A stretch of 51,963 bases of DNA, taken from the IMG/VR virus record IMGVR_UViG_3300032770_000028, positions 1 through 51,963 of that record; one strand, written 5' to 3'. The notes under the pieces were generated by a model. That model was not told the origin of the DNA. It made no database searches and was given only the letters and a program-made list of their open reading frames with translations. Shown here piece after piece: positions 48,048 through 51,963 of this stretch. Numbering within the stretch: the stretch's first letter is position 1; each line of letters begins with the position of its first letter. This DNA comes from a virus. The translations under genes were made by a program, and so were the position numbers.

Positions 48048-49112
48048 TTATGGGGCAAATTGCGCCAGTACGTTGGCTATCCGCTCGCCTGCGTGGCCGT
48101 CGCCGAACACGTTGGAGGGCTCGATGCGCATGGAGAGCGCTTGGGAGATGGATGTCGCGACGCTGTCGCTAGTGCGGCCGGCCAGGATGGCGAGTTTGGC
48201 CTCGACGGCTTCTTGGCGTTCGGTGCGGTCGCGGGCTATCGCGGACGGGACTCCGAGCGTAGAAGCTTCTTCGACCACGCCGCCAGAGTCGGTGAGTACG
48301 GCGCGAGAGGTGGCGAGCAGGCGCACGAAGGGCAGGTAGTTCATCGGCGACACGCGGTGCACATTCGCAGGTACCGTGGCCAAGTTAATTATCGGGCCCA
48401 CGTTAGGGTTTGGGTGCATGGGCCAGAGGAACTCGGTGGCCGGGTGCTGAATGGCCGCGCGGATCAGACCGGAGACGATGCGCTGGAGCGGCGCGCCGAA
48501 GGATTCACGGCGGTGGAGCGTGACGAGCACGCGGTTTTCGTGCTCGCCGAGGCGGGCGGGCCGGATACCGGCCTGGACGAGCGCGTCCACGACCGGGTTG
48601 CCGACGAGGGCAATCAGGGCGCGTTTGGCGTAGGAGCGCATGGAGCGCAAGTTGGCAGCGGCCAAGGGCGTAGGGGCGAACAGGAGCTGGGCCCGGCGGT
48701 CGAGTTCCGTGCGAAACCGCTCCTCGGGCCAGGGGTCTTGGAGGTCAAACGAGCGGAGCCCGGCCTCGACGTGGGCCAGCGGGATGCCCCTAGAACGCGC
48801 GTAGCGCCCGCCAGCTACGCTGGAGGCCGTGTCCCCCTGCACGATGACGCCCGCGAGGGGATCGGGCCCCACAGAGGCGCCTAGCGCGCCCAGGGCCGTC
48901 TCGACGTAGGCCAGCGGGTCGTTGGCGCTCACGCAGCCCAGCGCCTCGACCGGGAACTCGTCGGCGAAGCCCGTCTGGGCGAAAAGCCCCGTGTGCTGGC
49001 CCGTGACCACCACGCGGAACGGGAGGTCGCGGGCCTTCATTGCCCGGAGCACGGGGGCCATTTTAATTCCCTCGGGACGAGTCCCGATTACCACCAACCA
49101 CGGCTTCGTCAT
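48048..49112 (-). CDS. UDP-N-acetylglucosamine 2-epimerase
   Basis: A protein of 354 residues from ATG 49112 behind GAAGGAG. The family landmarks are all present: VIGTRPEGIKMAPVL, VIVQGDTASSVAGG, LAHVEAGLRSFD, PWPEERFR, VTLHRRESFG, LTDSGGVVEEASTLGVPS and RDRTERQEAVE. It converts UDP-GlcNAc to UDP-ManNAc for surface polysaccharides. It stands alone on the minus strand with non-coding regions on both sides, like a cargo gene, and may feed the glycosyltransferases at 17-19.9 and 29.3 kb or alter host glycan. Confidence 0.88.
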   Translation of the reverse strand: MTKPWLVVIGTRPEGIKMAPVLRAMKARDLPFRVVVTGQHTGLFAQTGFADEFPVEALGCVSANDPLAYVETALGALGASVGPDPLAGVIVQGDTASSVAGGRYARSRGIPLAHVEAGLRSFDLQDPWPEERFRTELDRRAQLLFAPTPLAAANLRSMRSYAKRALIALVGNPVVDALVQAGIRPARLGEHENRVLVTLHRRESFGAPLQRIVSGLIRAAIQHPATEFLWPMHPNPNVGPIINLATVPANVHRVSPMNYLPFVRLLATSRAVLTDSGGVVEEASTLGVPSAIARDRTERQEAVEAKLAILAGRTSDSVATSISQALSMRIEPSNVFGDGHAGERIANVLAQFAP

Positions 49113-49126
49113 GCCTGCTCCTTCGC

Positions 49127-49264
49127 GTGAGACTGATACCTCGCGAGCGATCCCCCTAGAACCCTAGTCTCACAGGCCCCTAGTTAACTAACGTTAACTA
49201 GGGGAGTGGGAGTGAGACTAAGATTGGGCACTCTCACTATGGGCCTTGAGACTAGTTTGAGACT
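49127..49264. repeat. TGAGACT repeat cluster with hairpin
   Basis: TGAGACT occurs at 49128, 49213, 49247 and 49258 on the plus strand and inverted (AGTCTCA) at 49166. Between them lies a perfect inverted repeat, CCCCTAGTTAAC / GTTAACTAGGGG with a 4-base loop (49177-49204). The cluster fills the gap between the ATPase and the epimerase genes and extends into the 3' end of the ATPase gene. Possible roles are operator, recombination site, origin or terminator. There is no U-tract next to the hairpin. Confidence 0.6.
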
Positions 49265-50234
49265 TGTACAAAAATGCCTTTCCGAGCGGCGTGGGCAGGT
49301 AGAGATTGTCTTCCTGTACCACGAAGCCCCGGTCCAAGAGATTCTTGCGCACGCGGAAGAAGGTGGCGCGGCTGGTGTCGGCGCAGGCGTGGGTCCAAGC
49401 GCCGAGGCGGATCGGGGTGTCGCCGGCCGCGTCGGCCAGCACTCGCAGGAGTTCCCGTTCCTTCTCCGCCACGCCATCGCCGTCGGCGCTGGGGACCAGC
49501 ACGCAGGAGTCGCCCACCTTCTTGAGCGTGAAGTTCATCGGCTCGAAGGGGGCGGCGTCTTTCTGCTTGGCGCAGGTGAGGGAGAAACTGGTGCCCTTGC
49601 TGGACGTGGACTTGAAGCGGAGCATCGTGTCGCAGGCGCCGCCCAAGGAGGTGTGGCCGCGTTCCTCGCCGCTCTGGCGGGCCGTGTGGTGCGTGAGGGC
49701 CACGGTGGCGCCGAATTGGTCTTGGAGCGCGGCGGCGCTCGCTACCACCATGCCCATGTCGATGGCATTGACTTCGTCCCCGCCGACGAAGCAGCGGGCC
49801 AGCGTATCGAAGACGAACAGGCCCACGGGCTGCGGCACGTCCGATAGCACTTCCCCGATGAACGCCTGGAGATCGCGCGGACGGTGGAGCTGCACGGGGG
49901 CGAGCGCAATGTAGAGGCCGGGTGTCGAGACAGTGTCGTGATGCTGCATCCAGGCGGCGATGCGGGGGCAGAAGCCCCACGTGCCCTCGGCCACCACGTA
50001 CACCACGTTCGTTTGCCTCGCGGCGTGCCCGTGCCAGGGCTGGCCCAGCGAGACCGAGGCCGCCAAATCCAGCATGCCGAAGCTCTTGGCGCTCCCGCGC
50101 TCCCCGAATGCCAACACCAGACCGCCCTTGGGGAGGATGTCGGTAACTAGCCATTCGGGGGGCGGGATATCCTTGAGCGTGTCGGCGCGGACGATGTTGA
50201 AGCGGTGAGAAGTCTTCGGCAGCGGTCCCGTCAT
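49218..50234 (-). CDS. RepA-like AAA_25 ATPase (replicative helicase candidate)
   Basis: A protein of 338 residues from ATG 50234 behind GGGGAGG. Walker A is FGERGSAKSF (about residues 44-53) and LFVFDTLARCFVGGDEVNAI (about 135-155) is Walker B. ALTHHTARQSGEERGHTSLG with GACDTMLRFK follows, the pattern of RSF1010 RepA/AAA_25 helicases. The C-terminal 80 residues look like a winged helix. As no DNA polymerase is present, this is probably the main phage replication protein, loading the host replisome. Confidence 0.8.
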   Translation of the reverse strand: MTGPLPKTSHRFNIVRADTLKDIPPPEWLVTDILPKGGLVLAFGERGSAKSFGMLDLAASVSLGQPWHGHAARQTNVVYVVAEGTWGFCPRIAAWMQHHDTVSTPGLYIALAPVQLHRPRDLQAFIGEVLSDVPQPVGLFVFDTLARCFVGGDEVNAIDMGMVVASAAALQDQFGATVALTHHTARQSGEERGHTSLGGACDTMLRFKSTSSKGTSFSLTCAKQKDAAPFEPMNFTLKKVGDSCVLVPSADGDGVAEKERELLRVLADAAGDTPIRLGAWTHACADTSRATFFRVRKNLLDRGFVVQEDNLYLPTPLGKAFLYKSQTSLKAHSESAQS

Positions 50235-50266
50235 GCAGCCTCCCCAAGAGGGCGCGAACTTAACTC

Positions 50267-50295
50267 TTGACAGAACGCCGCGCAAGCACCAAATT
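50267..50295 (+). promoter_or_regulatory. Candidate rightward late promoter
   Basis: TTGACA at 50267-50272 with a 17-base spacer to CAAATT (50290-50295, 3 of 6). It lies in the 67-base divergent gap between the leftward ATPase gene and the small terminase. A perfect -35 and weak -10 would suit a promoter needing an activator. Confidence 0.4.
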
Positions 50296-50301
50296 CGCGC
50301 C

Positions 50302-50853
50302 GTGACTGAACGCCTCCCTGCGGAAGTGACCGCCGACGATTTCGGCCTCTCCGAGTACGACCGCGAGATCATCGACCTGTTGGTCTGGCGCAAGTACCGT
50401 TTCTCCTACGTGGAGGCGCAGCGGGGCGCACGGCTCAAGCTCCTCGTGGACGCCCAGCGGCAGGTGGATGCGAAGCTCACCGAGCGCAAGATGATGAACA
50501 TCCTGCGCAACCCGGCGGCGAAGCGCTACGCGCGCAAGCAGAAAGAGGACTTGCGAGCGCTGGCGATGCGGCGACTCAAGGACTCCATTCCCGAAGTGGT
50601 GGACGACTACCACTGGGCGCGGCAGGCGGCGCGCGAGGCTGGCGACTATCGTGAGGTACGAGTGGGCGCCGCCGACCACCTTGACAGAGTTGGCGCCACA
50701 GAGAAGCCCCCGACCCAAGTGGCACAGGTGGCCGTCATCCAACTTCGCGGAAGAAACTTCGGCGCGGAGAACCTGCTTGCGCCAAGCCCGGAGCTTATTG
50801 GAGAGGTGATCGAAGCGCCGAAAGAAGGAACAGATGCCTCCGTTCAAGAATAG
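50302..50853 (+). CDS. terS: Putative terminase small subunit
   Basis: 183 residues from GTG 50302; upstream ATG 50233 and downstream GTG 50326 are alternatives. The N-terminal part (LSEYDREIIDLLVWRKYRFS, then YVEAQRGARLKLLVD) is a likely DNA-binding helical domain. The C-terminal REVRVGAADHLDRVGATEKP is the order often seen in phage small terminases. It heads the late block, separated from terL only by an HNH gene. It recognises packaging DNA and hands it to TerL. Confidence 0.65.
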   Translation: MTERLPAEVTADDFGLSEYDREIIDLLVWRKYRFSYVEAQRGARLKLLVDAQRQVDAKLTERKMMNILRNPAAKRYARKQKEDLRALAMRRLKDSIPEVVDDYHWARQAAREAGDYREVRVGAADHLDRVGATEKPPTQVAQVAVIQLRGRNFGAENLLAPSPELIGEVIEAPKEGTDASVQE

Positions 50854-51331
50854 TCACGGGCCACGAGAGCGTCCGTGTCGTAAGTGTGGAACTAACGACT
50901 GGCTCACCGACAAACACGGGTATCGAAAGTGTCGGGTATGCAACCAGCGTCGGGTCACGCGTTGCTACAATAAGCATCGGAGCGCTCGCCTGGCGTCAGC
51001 CTTGAAGAGACGCGCCGAGAATCCAGAACGTCACTTGTTGAAGATGGCAAAGCGTCGTGCCCGAGAGGACAACTTGGAGTTTTCTTTGGTGGCCGACGAC
51101 ATCACGATTCCGTCAACGTGTCCGATACTTGGCATTCCCATTGAATGGAAGCAGGGGAACGGCAAGGCCAGCATAGCCAATAGCCCGTCGCTGGACCGTC
51201 TGGATTCCACTAAAGGCTATACGCCCGATAACGTGCGGGTCATTTCGTATCGGGCTAACGTGATTAAGAACGACGGCACGGCTGCCGAGCATCGGGCCAT
51301 TGCGGCGTGGATGGAGCGCGAAAGCGCGTGA
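50834..51331 (+). CDS. HNH endonuclease between terS and terL
   Basis: A protein of 165 residues. The N-terminal zinc finger is CRKCGTNDWLTDKHGYRKCR plus VCNQRR. The catalytic core is TCPILGIPIEW, then SPSLDRLDSTKGYTPDNVRV and ISYRANVIKNDGT, a phage HNH family different from the endonuclease VII-like genes. It overlaps terS by 20 bases and terL by four (GTGA). A mobile gene at a favoured site; a packaging role cannot be excluded. Confidence 0.85.
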   Translation: MPPFKNSHGPRERPCRKCGTNDWLTDKHGYRKCRVCNQRRVTRCYNKHRSARLASALKRRAENPERHLLKMAKRRAREDNLEFSLVADDITIPSTCPILGIPIEWKQGNGKASIANSPSLDRLDSTKGYTPDNVRVISYRANVIKNDGTAAEHRAIAAWMERESA

Positions 51332-51963
51332 CAGCACCGCTGACCATTCAACCGAACAGCCCGGAGTGGTTTGCCCTGCGCAAGCGGGCGATAACTGACC
51401 TGTATTGGTTTGCCGACATCGTGCTTGGCTACGGCCAACTCGTTCCGATGACGCCGCACACGCATTACGCGATGTGCCGGTTCGCGGAGCACCGCACGGG
51501 CATCCCGGCGCTGGACGAGGCGCACTACCGCATGGTCTCCGTGCCGCGTGGCGTCGGGAAGACCACGCTCATCACCCGTGCCCGGTCCATCCAACTTGCG
51601 CTGGCCAACCCGGACATCGCCATCCTGATCGCGAACGAGCGGCAGGAGAACGCGAACGCGTTCCTGGCGGAGATCAAGAGTCACTTCGAGGGCAACGACT
51701 TCCTGCGGGCGCTGTTCCCCGAGCGGATGCCCGGCGACTTCCTGCGGGACTGGAGCGCCGAGCGCGCCCTGCTCCCGCGCGGCCAGGCCCGCGTCGAGCC
51801 CACGTTCATGACCATCGGCGTGGGCGGCACGATCACGGGCATGCACCCCGATGTCATTATCTGCGACGACGTGATCAGCCGCGAAGCGATGGAGAACGCG
51901 CGGGCGGGTTCCTGGCAGATCATGGAGCGGACGAACCGCTGGATCAACCAGTTGCGCCCGCTC
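51328..51963 (+). CDS. terL: Terminase large subunit, N-terminal part (continues at base 2)
   Basis: It starts at GTG 51328, overlapping the HNH stop. The N-terminal residues read MTAPLTIQPNSPEWFALRKR. Walker A PRGVGKTT is at about residues 73-80, as in other large terminases, and Walker B VIICDD at 176-181. The contig ends inside the gene; the rest is at bases 2-1180. Total length 562 residues, normal for the family. Confidence 0.93.
   Translation, partial: MTAPLTIQPNSPEWFALRKRAITDLYWFADIVLGYGQLVPMTPHTHYAMCRFAEHRTGIPALDEAHYRMVSVPRGVGKTTLITRARSIQLALANPDIAILIANERQENANAFLAEIKSHFEGNDFLRALFPERMPGDFLRDWSAERALLPRGQARVEPTFMTIGVGGTITGMHPDVIICDDVISREAMENARAGSWQIMERTNRWINQLRPL
51837..51963. repeat. 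Terminal direct repeat (right copy)
   Basis: Identical over 127 bases to positions 1-127. The terL frame runs through it without a break, so joining the ends restores one uninterrupted gene. This indicates a closed circular assembly. Confidence 0.95.

Noticed and set aside
47702-48172. Plus-strand 156-codon frame in the long intergenic region
   Set aside because: Arg-rich low complexity, opposite orientation to all neighbours, and it runs into the epimerase gene antisense; no start signal.
1-51963. tRNA genes, integrase or attachment site
   Set aside because: No T-loop-like GGTTCGAATCC context with a cloverleaf and no tyrosine or serine recombinase were seen on reading both strands. A dedicated tRNA scan would settle the tRNA question.

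Overview
The window is one complete genome of a tailed double-stranded DNA phage, high in GC (clearly above 55 percent by eye), with a podovirus-type (short-tailed) virion module. The first 127 bases reappear exactly as the last 127, so the contig closes into a circle of 51,836 bp. The cut falls inside the terminase large subunit gene. No integrase, excisionase, tRNA, DNA polymerase or RNA polymerase gene was recognised. The host cannot be named from sequence. Sigma70-like promoters (TTGACA / TAATAT) and a GH108 muramidase point to an ordinary bacterium with peptidoglycan.

Plus strand, roughly 50.3 kb through the junction to 37.6 kb: one long late block. It starts with small terminase, HNH nuclease, large terminase and a second HNH nuclease. 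A run of eight tiny basic or zinc-binding proteins follows (1.7-3.5 kb). Then come portal, scaffold-like protein, decoration-like protein and major capsid (3.5-8.5 kb). Next are virion surface proteins, two tandem SU10-like head-tail adaptor paralogues, and two beta-helix tail spikes that share an N-terminal anchor motif (8.5-16.5 kb). From 16.5 to 21.4 kb two glycosyltransferases are interleaved with HNH nucleases. From 21.4 to 26.3 kb lie tail proteins, including a nozzle/stabilisation-like protein and fibres, with a tyrosine-phosphatase-like enzyme between them. From 26.3 to 27.4 kb is a lysis cassette (holin candidates, GH108 endolysin). From 27.4 to 32.3 kb is an enzyme cassette: metallophosphoesterase, HNH, SprT-like protease, glycosyltransferase, sugar epimerase, methyltransferase and a GNAT-like protein. 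The block ends with three internal or ejection-protein candidates, the last 1194 residues long.

Minus strand, 50.2 to 37.5 kb: early-type genes, most joined by 4-base start/stop overlaps. They include a RepA-like AAA ATPase, a UDP-GlcNAc 2-epimerase standing alone between two repeat-rich non-coding stretches, and a recombination set (Cas4-like nuclease, Sak4-like ATPase, DUF669/SSB-like protein). Further along are a protein with about 20 Ala-rich tetrapeptide repeats, a DUF5131/Gp37-Gp68 protein, many small zinc-ribbon and membrane proteins, a Vsr/DUF559-like nuclease, a helix-turn-helix protein, and a GroES-like co-chaperonin beside the late block.

Points most worth attention: the glycan-enzyme set spread among virion genes (three glycosyltransferases, two sugar epimerases and a methyltransferase); a glycosyltransferase whose natural start appears to have been displaced by an HNH insertion; two unrelated HNH genes on either side of the large terminase; the GroES-like protein; and two unexplained repeat-rich intergenic regions (47.59-47.97 kb and 49.13-49.26 kb).
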